A stretch of 38,901 nt of DNA from Silvanigrellales bacterium (GTDB taxonomy: Bacteria > Bdellovibrionota_B > Oligoflexia > Silvanigrellales > Silvanigrellaceae). Below, piece by piece: positions 8,401 to 16,599 of the stretch; position 1 is the first letter of the stretch; every line of letters begins with the position of its first letter. A program made the translations under genes and the position numbers. The notes beneath the pieces were generated by a model. That model saw only the letters and a list, made by a program, of their open reading frames with translations. It did not search any database and had not been told where the DNA came from. Location of the stretch: NCBI GenBank assembly GCA_020247005.1, contig JADCJN010000115.1, positions 1-38,901 on the forward strand, given 5' to 3'.

Positions 8401-9240
8401 TTTTATCACTCGGATGCCCGCAAGAATCTCTGACACCAGGCTCACGCGCTCGTCGGCATAGGCAACCAAACGCGTGCGTGCAACCATGACACGTTTGGCC
8501 ATGCGCGCCGACAAAGGCAACATGAGCAGCATGACGGCCAGGCCCGCCAAGGAAGAAGGGCCCAGAAGGGCATAGAGCAACACCGACGCCAAAACCAACT
8601 GCACGGGCATCGTCACCAGTTGGTGGAGCATGGGCGCGACGTTGTAAATGTTCGCCGCATCGGTGCTCATGAGGTTCACAATTTCGCCCGTGGAGCTTTG
8701 CCTTCGCGCCGAAGGCGAAAGCCGCAAGCTCTTGCGATAAATATTCACGACGAGCGCAGCACGGTATCGCATTCCCAATTTCAGCGTGCGGTGAAAAAGA
8801 TGATGCAACACGAGGTTTCCGAAGAGCCCCGTAGCGAAGAGTGCGGCTGCGGCTCCGAGTCCCGCCGAAAGAGCCTTGGTTTCGTCGCCGAGGAACGCCA
8901 TGACGTCGCGAATGAACAGGGGAACGGCAAGAGCGCAAGCGACGTTCACGAACGCAAAAACGAGCACGACTCCATACTCTTTTCGAAACAACGCCCAAAG
9001 CGTCGCGAAAATAGGGTGCTTCGACTTGAGGTAGGGAGGCAGGCACTCCGAGAATCGGCTTGCCCAAAAAAAGGTGTCTTCGGAACGGTTCAGAGGCAAA
9101 AGATCGGTGTCATCGAGCGGCCGTTGCGACCCCCGTTCCACCAGGGGGTTCATCCAGTGAAAAAAGGGCCGCTGAAACCAAAACGAACCTTCTTCCGGAG
9201 AGAGAGGGGAAGGGGAACCCGGGCGAGACAAAGGAGTCAT
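5458..9240 (-). CDS. Full-length ABCC/MRP-type ABC exporter (TMD-NBD-TMD-NBD)
   Basis: A single 1260-residue polypeptide holding both halves of an ABC exporter. The N terminus carries the ABCC-style pre-TMD segment (FHWMNPLVERG...RPLDDTDL). TMD1 spans about 80-375; NBD1 has Walker A GGVGAGKSS (~441-449), signature LSGGQKQRVSLARAL (~531), Walker B IFLFDD (~551) with Asp where the catalytic Glu is expected. TMD2 spans about 690-1000; NBD2 has GRTGAGKST (~1054), a variant signature SVGERQLVCLARALLR (~1160) and LLMDEATANVD. The Asp in NBD1 and the SVGxRQ signature in NBD2 are hallmarks of eukaryotic MRP/CFTR proteins, which pump organic anions and conjugates. Start ATG 9240 has GAGGAAAAG about 10 nt upstream. 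It lies 43 nt upstream of the Cys-rich gene and may head that operon. Substrate unknown. Confidence 0.95.
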   Translation of the reverse strand: MTPLSRPGSPSPLSPEEGSFWFQRPFFHWMNPLVERGSQRPLDDTDLLPLNRSEDTFFWASRFSECLPPYLKSKHPIFATLWALFRKEYGVVLVFAFVNVACALAVPLFIRDVMAFLGDETKALSAGLGAAAALFATGLFGNLVLHHLFHRTLKLGMRYRAALVVNIYRKSLRLSPSARRQSSTGEIVNLMSTDAANIYNVAPMLHQLVTMPVQLVLASVLLYALLGPSSLAGLAVMLLMLPLSARMAKRVMVARTRLVAYADERVSLVSEILAGIRVIKYYAWERSFLGKVAQVRAREQHELMRVALLATLASVLFLATPIFVGVTTFSVHLLLGKSLRAPDVFAALAVFGILRPVMAQLPFVFSSFVSALVSEKRIVGFLAQPELPPRKEDQSLAPGAVRFHNVSADWTHSSAKPETHSSTLKDVTFAIEPGELVAIVGGVGAGKSSLLSAVLGDLEPYAGRMQSCGALAYVPQQAWIVNSTLRENVIFGRPYDRERYLSVLSACRLEDDLAHLPAGDSTEIGERGVNLSGGQKQRVSLARALYGEADIFLFDDTLSALDNRVAGEVFRSALTEGLAGKTRLLVTHRLEYAKLAHRVVFLSNGRVVEQGRVEDLLAAKGAFYEALGQYEGGHGHKPGGHSESSIASEAKPCPRLESFVRLHDEDAALRERGRLVVDEERAAGNVRGDLYSMYLTLLSPRGQVALLLLAFGVRELLATANDAWLAWNSAESPASNAEALSVPVFIAVFAGLGVVAVAATFLRSWLTWKGGVRAALVLHERLLKGIVRAPVSFFDSTPTGRILNRFGKDTEAVDQYLPNTYLDALGCLFTILTTLVVVVSTTPWTLLAVVPLGYFYFGAQKKFRACNREVKKLENISRSPLYAHFSETLAGVSVIRAYGAQERFVGESVRRFLGNQRSFYTMISLNRWLGTRLELIGAAVALSAALFAVLGRGTVSTALAGVSVTYAFLVTGALNWAVRMLSEIESSMNSVERVTHYADVPSERWQGFEPPAAWPTQGHIEFRSLVLRYREDLDPVLRGFSLEIAPGETIGIVGRTGAGKSTLFAALFRFLEASEGSILVDGIDIRDLSLDALRSRLAIIPQDPVLFAGTLRRNLDPFDEHSDDELYDVLEKAGLSRIAPVAEAALRSGLNVLVEEGGVNMSVGERQLVCLARALLRRVRILLMDEATANVDFHTDALIHRTVREHFRHCTVLVIAHRLGTVMSADRVIVLERGQLVEVGAPRELLGKSQGAFRALAKEA

Positions 9241-9361
9241 CGGTGTGCTTTTCCTCGCCGGCAGTTTCTGCTAGTTTCCTTACATTGACAAGTGTTCCTG
9301 CAGAGTCGTGGCCCTCGTTTTCAAGTGGTCTGACAACGCGCAATGTGAAAGTGATTGAAAA

Positions 9362-10426
9362 ATGCCAAAGACTCTCGTCGTCACCGGAGGAGCCGGTTTC
9401 ATCGGTTCCGCGCTCGTCCGCCACCTCTTGCGCAAAACCGACTACACCGTGGTCAATGTGGACGCCCTGACCTATGCAGGTTCCACTCTGAATTTGAGTG
9501 AAGTTGAAGCAAACCCACGCCACACACTCATTCGAGCCGACATCCGCGACGAAAGCGCCATGCGCGCCGTGTTCCAAAAATTTTCACCGCACGGTGTCAT
9601 CCACCTCGCGGCGGAGTCCCACGTCGACCGTTCCATCACGGGTCCTCGCGCCTTCATTGAAACGAACGTGCTCGGCACCTACACGCTTCTGCAGTGTGCA
9701 CGTGAGCGCATGGCCACATTGGGCGCCGGCGAAACCTTCCGTTTTCACCACGTCTCCACCGACGAAGTCTTCGGGGCACTGGGCGCAACGGGAGCCTTCA
9801 CCGAGGAGACTCCTTACTCTCCCAATTCTCCTTACTCTGCCAGCAAGGCAGGCAGCGACCACCTCGTGCGCGCCTGGCACCACACCTTCGGGCTCGACAC
9901 CGTAGTCACAAACTGCTCCAACAATTATGGACCATACCAATTCCCTGAAAAGCTCATTCCTGTGGTCATTCTCAATGCGCTGGCCGGCAAACCTATTCCC
10001 GTTTACGGCAACGGTCAGCAAGTGCGCGACTGGCTGTTTGTCGACGACCACTGCTCGGCCATTGTCGCGGCATTCGAACGGGGTCGATCGGGGGAAACCT
10101 ACAATGTGGGGTGCGCCAACGACGTCCCCAACATGACAGTCATTCGCGCCATTTGCGGCCTGCTTGACGAACTCGCTCCGAAACCCGGCTTCCGGCACGA
10201 GAGCCTCATCACATCCGTCACCGACAGGCTCGGACATGACTTCCGTTACGCTGTGGACGCCTCCAAAATCCGCCGCGAACTGGGATGGGAACCCGCAGCC
10301 GCATTCGAAACTCACCTCAAAACCACGGTGCGTTGGTACCTCGAGAACCTCGCATGGTGCGAAGCCGTCGTGCGACCCACTCCTGCGGCGCAGCACTCCG
10401 AAACTTCGGGCGTGGCGCACCCATGA
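9362..10426 (+). CDS. rmlB: dTDP-glucose 4,6-dehydratase
   Basis: Second enzyme of dTDP-L-rhamnose synthesis, converting dTDP-glucose to dTDP-4-keto-6-deoxyglucose in the cytoplasm. A 354-residue extended SDR with NAD-binding GGAGFIGSALVRH at the N terminus, the catalytic segment STDEVFG (Thr-Asp-Glu), the YSASKAGSDH motif carrying Tyr-xxx-Lys, and NNYGPYQFPEKLIP. Length is typical. The last codons overlap the rmlD start (ATGA). The 121-nt gap to the divergent ABCC gene contains a TTGACA at 9285-9290, but no convincing -10 box follows. Only a weak ribosome binding site precedes the ATG. Confidence 0.97.
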   Translation: MPKTLVVTGGAGFIGSALVRHLLRKTDYTVVNVDALTYAGSTLNLSEVEANPRHTLIRADIRDESAMRAVFQKFSPHGVIHLAAESHVDRSITGPRAFIETNVLGTYTLLQCARERMATLGAGETFRFHHVSTDEVFGALGATGAFTEETPYSPNSPYSASKAGSDHLVRAWHHTFGLDTVVTNCSNNYGPYQFPEKLIPVVILNALAGKPIPVYGNGQQVRDWLFVDDHCSAIVAAFERGRSGETYNVGCANDVPNMTVIRAICGLLDELAPKPGFRHESLITSVTDRLGHDFRYAVDASKIRRELGWEPAAAFETHLKTTVRWYLENLAWCEAVVRPTPAAQHSETSGVAHP

Positions 10427-11331
10427 CAGCACCCTCTGTGGTCGTGTTTGGCCGCAACGGCCAAGTGGCACGAGGTCTTGCGGAGGCATGGGGCTCCCGT
10501 GCGCACCTTTTCGGCCGCACGGAGTGCGACGTTTTCAATGAAAGCGCCATTGCCAAGGTGCTCGAGCAGACGCAGGCCGCTGCCGTCGTCAACGCTTCGG
10601 CCTACACCGAGGTCGACAAAGCAGAAGTCGAAACCGAACAGGCTCGGGCACTCAATGCCGTGGCTCCTGGAAACATGGCAAGGGCCTGTGCGCGCAAGGG
10701 CATCCCTTTTGTGCACATCTCCACCGACTACGTCTTCGATGGCACCAAGCCGGGAGGGTGGACGGAAACCGACGTGCCTTCGCCCTTGGGTGCCTATGGC
10801 GCCACAAAACGAGAAGGCGAGGAAGCCGTCGCCGCCGCAGGCGGCACACCTTTCGTGCTTAGAACGTCTTGGGTGTATGGCACAGAAGGCAAGAATTTCT
10901 TTCTCACCATGCTTCGCCTCGCACGCACGCATCCCGTTCTCAGGGTGGTGGCTGACCAACACGGCTCTCCCACTTCCAGCCACGCGCTGTCGTGCACCAT
11001 TGCGCGCCTTGTCGACACGCTGCTCGCTGGCGGACCCGCTTTTCAACAGCATACAGCTGGCCTCTATCACCTTGCCTCGCAAGGGGAAACGACCTGGCAT
11101 GGCTTCGCCGAACGCATTGTCGCAGGCCTCAAAGAACGCGAACACATTCCCTGCACGAAAGTCCAAGCCATCACCACGGCAGAGTTCCCCACGGCCGCAA
11201 AGCGCCCTGCCCATTCTCGGCTCGACTCCAGCCTGTTCCGACGCACCTTTCTGTTTGGCATCGAGGACTGGGAAAGTGGTTTGGCAGATGTCTGGAAGCG
11301 ATACGACGCTGCTGCACAAGGCGCAAAGTGA
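10423..11331 (+). CDS. rmlD: dTDP-4-dehydrorhamnose reductase
   Basis: Last enzyme of dTDP-L-rhamnose synthesis, reducing dTDP-4-keto-L-rhamnose with NAD(P)H. 302 residues with the RmlD nucleotide-binding start VVVFGRNGQVARGL, VNASAYTEVDKAE, the FVHISTDYVFDG segment, and the YGATKREGE motif (Tyr-xxx-Lys). The ATG at 10423 overlaps the rmlB stop as ATGA, so a longer upstream reading is not needed. Its own stop overlaps the GTG start of the potA-type gene (GTGA), which ties rhamnose synthesis translationally to an importer operon. rmlA and rmlC are not here; they are at 34.6-36.0 kb. Confidence 0.96.
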   Translation: MTAPSVVVFGRNGQVARGLAEAWGSRAHLFGRTECDVFNESAIAKVLEQTQAAAVVNASAYTEVDKAEVETEQARALNAVAPGNMARACARKGIPFVHISTDYVFDGTKPGGWTETDVPSPLGAYGATKREGEEAVAAAGGTPFVLRTSWVYGTEGKNFFLTMLRLARTHPVLRVVADQHGSPTSSHALSCTIARLVDTLLAGGPAFQQHTAGLYHLASQGETTWHGFAERIVAGLKEREHIPCTKVQAITTAEFPTAAKRPAHSRLDSSLFRRTFLFGIEDWESGLADVWKRYDAAAQGAK

Positions 11332-12464
11332 GCACCGGCACGTTGGGCGCGCCCCCTCTTCTTCGAGTCTGCGGACTGCGCAAACGCTTTGGCGCGCAAG
11401 AAGTTTTAAAAGGAGTCGACCTTGAGGTCGCGCAAGGCGAATTCTTTTCCCTTTTGGGAGCCTCCGGGTGCGGGAAAACAACACTCCTGCGCATTTTGGC
11501 CGGGTTCGAAACCGCCGATGAAGGCACTCTTGAAATAGGCGGCGTCAACGCGACCCACACGCCTGTTCAAGAGCGCGACCTGAATCTCGTGTTCCAAAAC
11601 TATGCCCTGTTTCCTCACATGACGGTTTACGAAAACGTCGCATTCGGGCTGAAAGTGAGGAAGAAAAAAAGCATCACTCGTCAAGAGTTGAACACGCGCG
11701 TGGAGAACATGCTCGAGCTCACACGCATGTCGCCCTTCGCTCGCCGCTACCCCGGGCAACTTTCTGGCGGACAGCAGCAACGCGTTGCACTGGCGCGCGC
11801 TTTGGCCCCTCACCCTTCTCTTCTTCTTCTCGACGAACCCATGGGCGCACTCGATGCCGGTTTGCGCCAAGAGATGCAACGCGAGCTGAGGGCACTGCAA
11901 CGCCGCCTCGGCCTCACGTTTATTTATGTCACACACGACCAAGACGAAGCCCTCGCTCTTTCCGACCGCATTGCTCTGCTGCACGAAGGCGCTCTTCTGC
12001 AGGTGGGAACCCCCGAAGACATCTACGCGCGGCCCGCATCACGGGCTGTTGCGGCTTTCTTCCCGGAAGGCAACGTGTTGATGGCCACTGTTCGAGCGCC
12101 CGTGCCAGGGCAGCCCCATGTTGTTCGCGCCCACTGCAGCGGTCTAGGAGTCGAAGTGGAAGCCACGGTGGCGCCTTCTGGCGCACCCAACGCACCCCAA
12201 TCACAAAATACGCTCCATCTTTTGGTCCGCCCAGAACGGCTTCACATTCTCTGCAAAGAGGAAAGTCGGCAGAGTGAATCTGCCGACGCCAGGGTCGAAT
12301 CGGTCAGTTACCTTGGTCGAGAGCGGCGTTACGTGGTGCGTTTAGCCAATGGCCAACAGGTCGTTGTGTCTCAGAACGGGGGCGCCCCCATCGCACCCGG
12401 CGAGGCCGTGTCGGTGTCGTTTCTCGACGCCCGTCTTCACGCGCTCCCTGCAGGTCAGCTATGA
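11328..12464 (+). CDS. potA: Spermidine/putrescine ABC importer ATPase
   Basis: A 378-residue ATPase of the polyamine/opine/iron (CUT-like) class. Walker A GASGCGKTT, Q-loop region FQNYALFPHMTV typical of PotA, signature LSGGQQQRVALARAL, Walker B LLLLDEPMGALD, H-loop THDQDEAL. The C-terminal ~120 residues form the TOBE-type regulatory domain (VRPERLHIL...YLGRERRYVVRL). The start is a GTG at 11328 overlapping the rmlD stop, with AAGGCG upstream; the frame stays open further 5' but that is inside rmlD. Followed by the two permeases and binding protein in canonical ABCD order. Exact substrate (putrescine, spermidine or a related amine) is not decided by sequence. Confidence 0.94.
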   Translation: MSTGTLGAPPLLRVCGLRKRFGAQEVLKGVDLEVAQGEFFSLLGASGCGKTTLLRILAGFETADEGTLEIGGVNATHTPVQERDLNLVFQNYALFPHMTVYENVAFGLKVRKKKSITRQELNTRVENMLELTRMSPFARRYPGQLSGGQQQRVALARALAPHPSLLLLDEPMGALDAGLRQEMQRELRALQRRLGLTFIYVTHDQDEALALSDRIALLHEGALLQVGTPEDIYARPASRAVAAFFPEGNVLMATVRAPVPGQPHVVRAHCSGLGVEVEATVAPSGAPNAPQSQNTLHLLVRPERLHILCKEESRQSESADARVESVSYLGRERRYVVRLANGQQVVVSQNGGAPIAPGEAVSVSFLDARLHALPAGQL

Positions 12465-13309
12465 AGGCACGGACGCAAAAACACACAGCGGTTTCTGCGT
12501 CACGAAAGGTCTCGTTTTTGGCACTGGCACCCCTGGCATGGCTGGGCGCCTTTCTCGTTGTCCCCCTGGGGCTTATCCTCATAACTGGGTTTGATTCCGG
12601 CCTTCACCATTATGCACGCGCACTCCAGCCCCCTTTTTCCAGCGTCATTTGGAGCAGTGTGGTTCTGGCGGTGGCTTCCAGTGTGTTTTGCCTTGGGGTG
12701 GCCTTTCCGGTGGCGTGGTTTGTGGTCACCCGAACGCCTCGGTGGCGCGCCCCGTGGCTTGCCGTGTTCCTCACGCCGTTCCTGCTCAATTTTCTGGTCC
12801 GCATTTATGCTTGGTTTGTTCTTCTCCGCCCTGAAGGCGCACTTGCACGGGGGCTTGGCACCTTGGGCTTTCAAGGGTTGCTGACCAGCAGCCAAAGCGC
12901 TGTTGTTCTGGGCCTGGTTTACAGCTACATGCCTTTTCTCATTCTTCCCCTTTACGCCGTGCTCGAAAAACTCGATTGGCGTCAGCTCGAAGCCGCGCGC
13001 GACCTGGGCGCAAACGCTTGGCAACAGGCCTGGCATGTTGTCGTGCCCCATGCTCGGCCCGGAATCCTTGCGGGGCTCGTTCTCGTGTTCGTCCCCATGA
13101 TGGGTGAATACTGCGTGCCGCGCATGCTCGGAGGGGGCATGATTTCCACTCTCGGAACGCAAATAGAAAGCCAGTTCCTGGGAAGCGTCAAACCCAACTG
13201 GCCTTTTGGCGCGGCTCTGGCAGGTGTTCTGATGATCATCGTGGGCGCCGCCCTAACCCTTGGATTCAAGTTCGGCAAGGGGCTGCTGGGCGGAAGGGAC
13301 GATGCCTGA
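12461..13309 (+). CDS. potB: Spermidine/putrescine ABC importer permease, PotB type
   Basis: A 282-residue permease with about six membrane helices. The EAA loop that docks on the ATPase is visible as LEAARDLGANAWQQAWHVV followed by PHARPGI. The segment FVPMMGEYCVPRMLGG is characteristic of PotB/PotH proteins. Starts with an ATG overlapping the potA stop (ATGA) and ends one base into potC (TGATG). It forms the inner-membrane channel with PotC. Confidence 0.94.
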   Translation: MKARTQKHTAVSASRKVSFLALAPLAWLGAFLVVPLGLILITGFDSGLHHYARALQPPFSSVIWSSVVLAVASSVFCLGVAFPVAWFVVTRTPRWRAPWLAVFLTPFLLNFLVRIYAWFVLLRPEGALARGLGTLGFQGLLTSSQSAVVLGLVYSYMPFLILPLYAVLEKLDWRQLEAARDLGANAWQQAWHVVVPHARPGILAGLVLVFVPMMGEYCVPRMLGGGMISTLGTQIESQFLGSVKPNWPFGAALAGVLMIIVGAALTLGFKFGKGLLGGRDDA

Positions 13310-14133
13310 TGCGACACGCGTTGAAAGTTCATGTCGCGCTTGTCACGTTGTTTCTTTACGCACCGCTGGTTGTTCTGGTGGTTTATAGTTTCTCGGCGAG
13401 CCGCTTCGCTCTCCGAATGGAAGGCTTTACGCTCGAATGGTATCGGCGCGCTCTTTCGAACCCTGCTGTTTACAAAGCGGTTGTCACAAGCTTCAGCGTT
13501 GCCTTTCTTTCTGCAGCCCTGTCCACAGGTCTGGGCACTGCGCTCGCGCTCGCCATCCATTCCTTGCGCCGCGCGAAAGTGGCCGGCAAGGCACTCCTCG
13601 CCATGGGCGCCTTCCCTCTTCTTGCACCCGAAATTGTGCTTGGCCTGGGTCTCCTGCTGTTCTTTTCTCGTTTCCTTCGGCCCTCGTTGTTGCTCTGGGG
13701 GCTTGAACTGGGCTCTTTTCCCAGCGTGGTGGCAGGTCACGTCACTTTGGGCATTGGCTACGTCATGTATACGGTTCGTGCCCGCCTCGAGCACTTCGAT
13801 GACGCGCAGCTTCTTGCGGCGCACGACCTCGGCGCATCTCGCCCCGAGGCGTTTTGGACTGTGATGTTCCCGCAAATTCTTCCTGGAATCATTGCAGGTG
13901 CGTGCCTTTCTTTGGCCGTGTCGCTCGACGATTTCTATGTAAGCTATTTTGTCTCCGTGGGAGGCAGTGGGTTTCAAACCCTTCCTCTTTATTTTTGGAA
14001 CCTTCAGGGGCGGCAGGCTTTGACGCCTGAAATCAACGTCGTTTCAACTCTTCTGCTTGGCTTCTCTTTTCTCTTTGTTTTGTCGGCCTTCGTGCTCCAA
14101 AAATGGCTTCGCGCACCAGGTGAGGTCACCTGA
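13309..14133 (+). CDS. potC: Spermidine/putrescine ABC importer permease, PotC type
   Basis: A 274-residue six-helix permease, the second half of the polyamine channel. It begins with HVALVTLFLYAPLVVLVVYSF, the usual PotC start, and has the EAA-type loop AAHDLGASRPEAFWTVMFP followed by QILPGIIAG, then AVSLDDFYVSYF as in PotC/PotI. Start ATG shares one base with the potB stop. A 31-nt gap then precedes potD. Confidence 0.94.
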   Translation: MRHALKVHVALVTLFLYAPLVVLVVYSFSASRFALRMEGFTLEWYRRALSNPAVYKAVVTSFSVAFLSAALSTGLGTALALAIHSLRRAKVAGKALLAMGAFPLLAPEIVLGLGLLLFFSRFLRPSLLLWGLELGSFPSVVAGHVTLGIGYVMYTVRARLEHFDDAQLLAAHDLGASRPEAFWTVMFPQILPGIIAGACLSLAVSLDDFYVSYFVSVGGSGFQTLPLYFWNLQGRQALTPEINVVSTLLLGFSFLFVLSAFVLQKWLRAPGEVT

Positions 14134-14164
14134 AGCAAGGACCCCTTCCCAAGGAATTCACCGC

Positions 14165-15253
14165 ATGAAAAAAGCCCTCGTCGGAGTCCTTTTTCTCGCC
14201 GCGCTTGCGGGAGGCGCCTTTCTCTTCTTGAAGCAAGCACCGGCCGAAGTGCCCGTCTTGAATCTCTACATCTGGACAGACTACGCCGACAAAGAGGTTC
14301 TTGCTGCGTTCGAAAAAGAATACGGTGTGCGGGTAAACGAGGAAAATTATCCGTCGAACGAGGCCATGATGGCGAAGCTCAAAGCCGGTGGTTCGGGTTA
14401 CGATATTGTCGTGCCTTCTGACTACGTCGTGGCCACCATGATCCAGGAAAATCTCCTCGCACCCCTCGACAAGTCGCGCGTGCCGAATGTTGTGAACCTC
14501 GCACCCGAGTTCCGGCAAGTGGCCTACGACCCCACGGGCACCTACGTCGTACCCTACATGTTCGGCACCACGGGCATCGCCTACAACGCATCGAAAATCA
14601 CAAACCCTCCAAAAAGTTGGGCCGAATTTTTCGACGCCACGCGCCTTGCAGGCCTTGAAAAACGCGTCAGCCTGCTCGACGACCCTCGTGAAGTTTTGGG
14701 CGCAGCGCTCAAGCGAAACGGCAAGAGCCTCAACACCACCGACGCCGCTTCGCTCGAAGAAGCAAAGCAAGTTTTGCTTGCCGCGAAGCCGCACATCGGC
14801 CGCATCGACACCATGAGCTACAAAGATCTCCTGGCCTCCGGAGACGTCTGGCTCGCGCATTCTTACAGCGGCGAGGTGTCCAAGCTGCGCCTCACCAATC
14901 CCGAAATCACTTTTGTCATTCCCCAGGAAGGCGGCACCATTTGGGCCGACAACCTCGCCATTCCTGCGAACGCGCCCAACAAAGAACTCGCCGCGAAATT
15001 TATCGACTTCGTGATGCGCCCCGACATGAATGCGAAGCTCGCCTCAACCAACCAATACGCCACTGCGAACGGCGAAGCCCGCAAGCTGCTCGCGCCTGAG
15101 GTCTTGGCCAATCCGAATATTTACCCCACGGCAGAACTCCGCGAACGTCTCGAGTGGTTCGCCGACCTCGGCGAGGCTACGGAAGCTGTGGACACAGCCT
15201 GGAACGAAGTGCGCGCAGGAACAGGCTCGGCAGAAACCACCGCGGTACCCTAG
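14165..15253 (+). CDS. potD: Polyamine-binding periplasmic protein, PotD/PotF type
   Basis: A 362-residue extracytoplasmic solute-binding protein. After a basic N terminus and a hydrophobic helix (residues ~4-22) acting as signal or membrane anchor (no clear lipobox Cys), the mature protein begins VLNLYIWTDYADKEVLAAFEKE, the typical PotD/PotF opening. YDIVVPSDYVVATM and GTTGIAYN are also characteristic. The ATG at 14165 has AAGGA upstream and gives a proper signal region; upstream in-frame extension would run into potC. Its TAG stop lies within the palindrome CTAG, which also supplies the stop of the convergent glycosyltransferase gene (4-nt overlap). Confidence 0.93.
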   Translation: MKKALVGVLFLAALAGGAFLFLKQAPAEVPVLNLYIWTDYADKEVLAAFEKEYGVRVNEENYPSNEAMMAKLKAGGSGYDIVVPSDYVVATMIQENLLAPLDKSRVPNVVNLAPEFRQVAYDPTGTYVVPYMFGTTGIAYNASKITNPPKSWAEFFDATRLAGLEKRVSLLDDPREVLGAALKRNGKSLNTTDAASLEEAKQVLLAAKPHIGRIDTMSYKDLLASGDVWLAHSYSGEVSKLRLTNPEITFVIPQEGGTIWADNLAIPANAPNKELAAKFIDFVMRPDMNAKLASTNQYATANGEARKLLAPEVLANPNIYPTAELRERLEWFADLGEATEAVDTAWNEVRAGTGSAETTAVP

Positions 15254-16587
15254 GAGTGTTCCTGCCGGAGCGCGCCTTCAAAGAGGATCTTCTCCATGCT
15301 GTGCACGAGTTCTGCATAGCGCTCTGCTGCATAAAGCCCAAGCCCTGCGGCTTTGGCATCGCGACGAAACTGAACCAGAATCGCAGGCACCTGGGCATAA
15401 CTCAGGGCTTCCGAAAGCGCACGCCGGCAATCCTCGTCGTCGCCCGGCGTGAAGAACACGCCCACGTCTTGGGGAATGATTTCCGCCAATGCCCCAGCCG
15501 TCGATGACACCAAAGGCGTCCCACACTGAAGGAACTCGACCGCCACGCGACATATCACTTCGCTGCCCAGGCTCGGGATCACACCAAAGTGAGCCATGGA
15601 CATGAGGCCGACGATGTCGGAAACACGTTCGTCGAAAACGAACAACCGGGCGCGGCCATCAAAACCCTTCACAAAGAACCGTGAGCCATGGGAAACGACT
15701 TTGCCTCGCCAGGCTTCCGCAGCGAACGTCACAAGAGAATGGGCAGAGATGTTCTCACTGCGTCCTGCGAACACAAGTTGCAATGGAGCCGAGTCTGGTG
15801 GCTGTCGCGAGGCTAAATCGCCGAAAGCGCGGAGAAGTGATTCGTGGCCTTTCACCGGATCGAACCGGCCAACAACCACGAACAACGGACACGCAGGATC
15901 GATGTCAGGGGTGTTCGCGAGAAAAGGAACAGGAGCCGTCCGCGCCAGCGGTTCGCGAGTGCCCCCAAAAAGAGGCGCCGCCGACGCCTCGTGCGCAAAA
16001 CGGGAACAAAAAGGAAACAGGGAAAGCACCGGCAGAAAGGCGGCAAAGGGAATCCGGCGCTTCACAATGTCGGCCGCCACAACCAGAGCGTCAGCCCCCC
16101 TCCGATACACCCATCGATTGAACAGGGTGTCACGAACAGGGGCCGCTTGCCCTCGCACCCTCACATGCTTCCAACGCTCCCAAGCTTGGCGATGGACGAG
16201 ACGATGCAGTGCGCAGAGGGTGTGTTCGCGCCCCTCGAAAGTCCATACAATTCCAAATGTTGCGTGGTTATCCACAAAGTTGTCCACAACATGGGACACA
16301 CCGCCCGAAAGCCGGGGCAGCGGCTTTTCAGCACGCAAGACCTTTGTCAGAGTGCTCCAAGAACGAACGAACCCCAAAAATCCCCCCAAAAGAGGAAGCT
16401 CGGCCGAGCGCAGAGAGGCTTTCGCATATTTTGGAAAAAGCGGGCTTTGAGGGTGGCTCAAACAGAGGGGCGAAAGCCCGTCGTCGCGCAAGGCGGAGGC
16501 GAACTGAAGCGCGTACTCGCTGACCGCCGAGAACCACTTGTTCGTGTTTATGAAAATGTGCGCCGTGCTGCGATTCGCGTGAGCCAT
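15250..16587 (-). CDS. Glycosyltransferase, GT4-like (GT-B fold)
   Basis: A 445-residue retaining-type glycosyltransferase. The C-terminal half is recognisable: FVVVGRFDPVKGHESLLRAF, LVFAGRSE, then PSLGSEVICRVAVEFLQCG where the paired glutamates of the EX7E donor-binding motif would sit, and TPLVSSTAGALAEII. The N-terminal half starts AHIFINTNKWFSAVSEYAL, a conventional acceptor domain. Sugar donor and acceptor are not decided by sequence. It lies 12 nt downstream of a methyltransferase gene on the same strand, so the two probably act together, perhaps on an envelope glycan. The start at 16587 has only a weak, very close AGGA. Confidence 0.88.
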   Translation of the reverse strand: MAHANRSTAHIFINTNKWFSAVSEYALQFASALRDDGLSPLCLSHPQSPLFPKYAKASLRSAELPLLGGFLGFVRSWSTLTKVLRAEKPLPRLSGGVSHVVDNFVDNHATFGIVWTFEGREHTLCALHRLVHRQAWERWKHVRVRGQAAPVRDTLFNRWVYRRGADALVVAADIVKRRIPFAAFLPVLSLFPFCSRFAHEASAAPLFGGTREPLARTAPVPFLANTPDIDPACPLFVVVGRFDPVKGHESLLRAFGDLASRQPPDSAPLQLVFAGRSENISAHSLVTFAAEAWRGKVVSHGSRFFVKGFDGRARLFVFDERVSDIVGLMSMAHFGVIPSLGSEVICRVAVEFLQCGTPLVSSTAGALAEIIPQDVGVFFTPGDDEDCRRALSEALSYAQVPAILVQFRRDAKAAGLGLYAAERYAELVHSMEKILFEGALRQEHS

Positions 16588-16599
16588 GTCCTGGGGGTA

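Noticed and set aside
9285-9290. TTGACA upstream of rmlB as a promoter
   Set aside because: No acceptable -10 hexamer 16-18 nt downstream; kept only as a remark.
9584-10489. 301-codon minus-strand frame across rmlB
   Set aside because: Antisense shadow of rmlB; no domain features and the plus strand is unmistakable.
10312-11484. 390-codon minus-strand frame across rmlD and the potA start
   Set aside because: Antisense shadow produced by codon bias; Cys/Arg-rich product without recognisable features.
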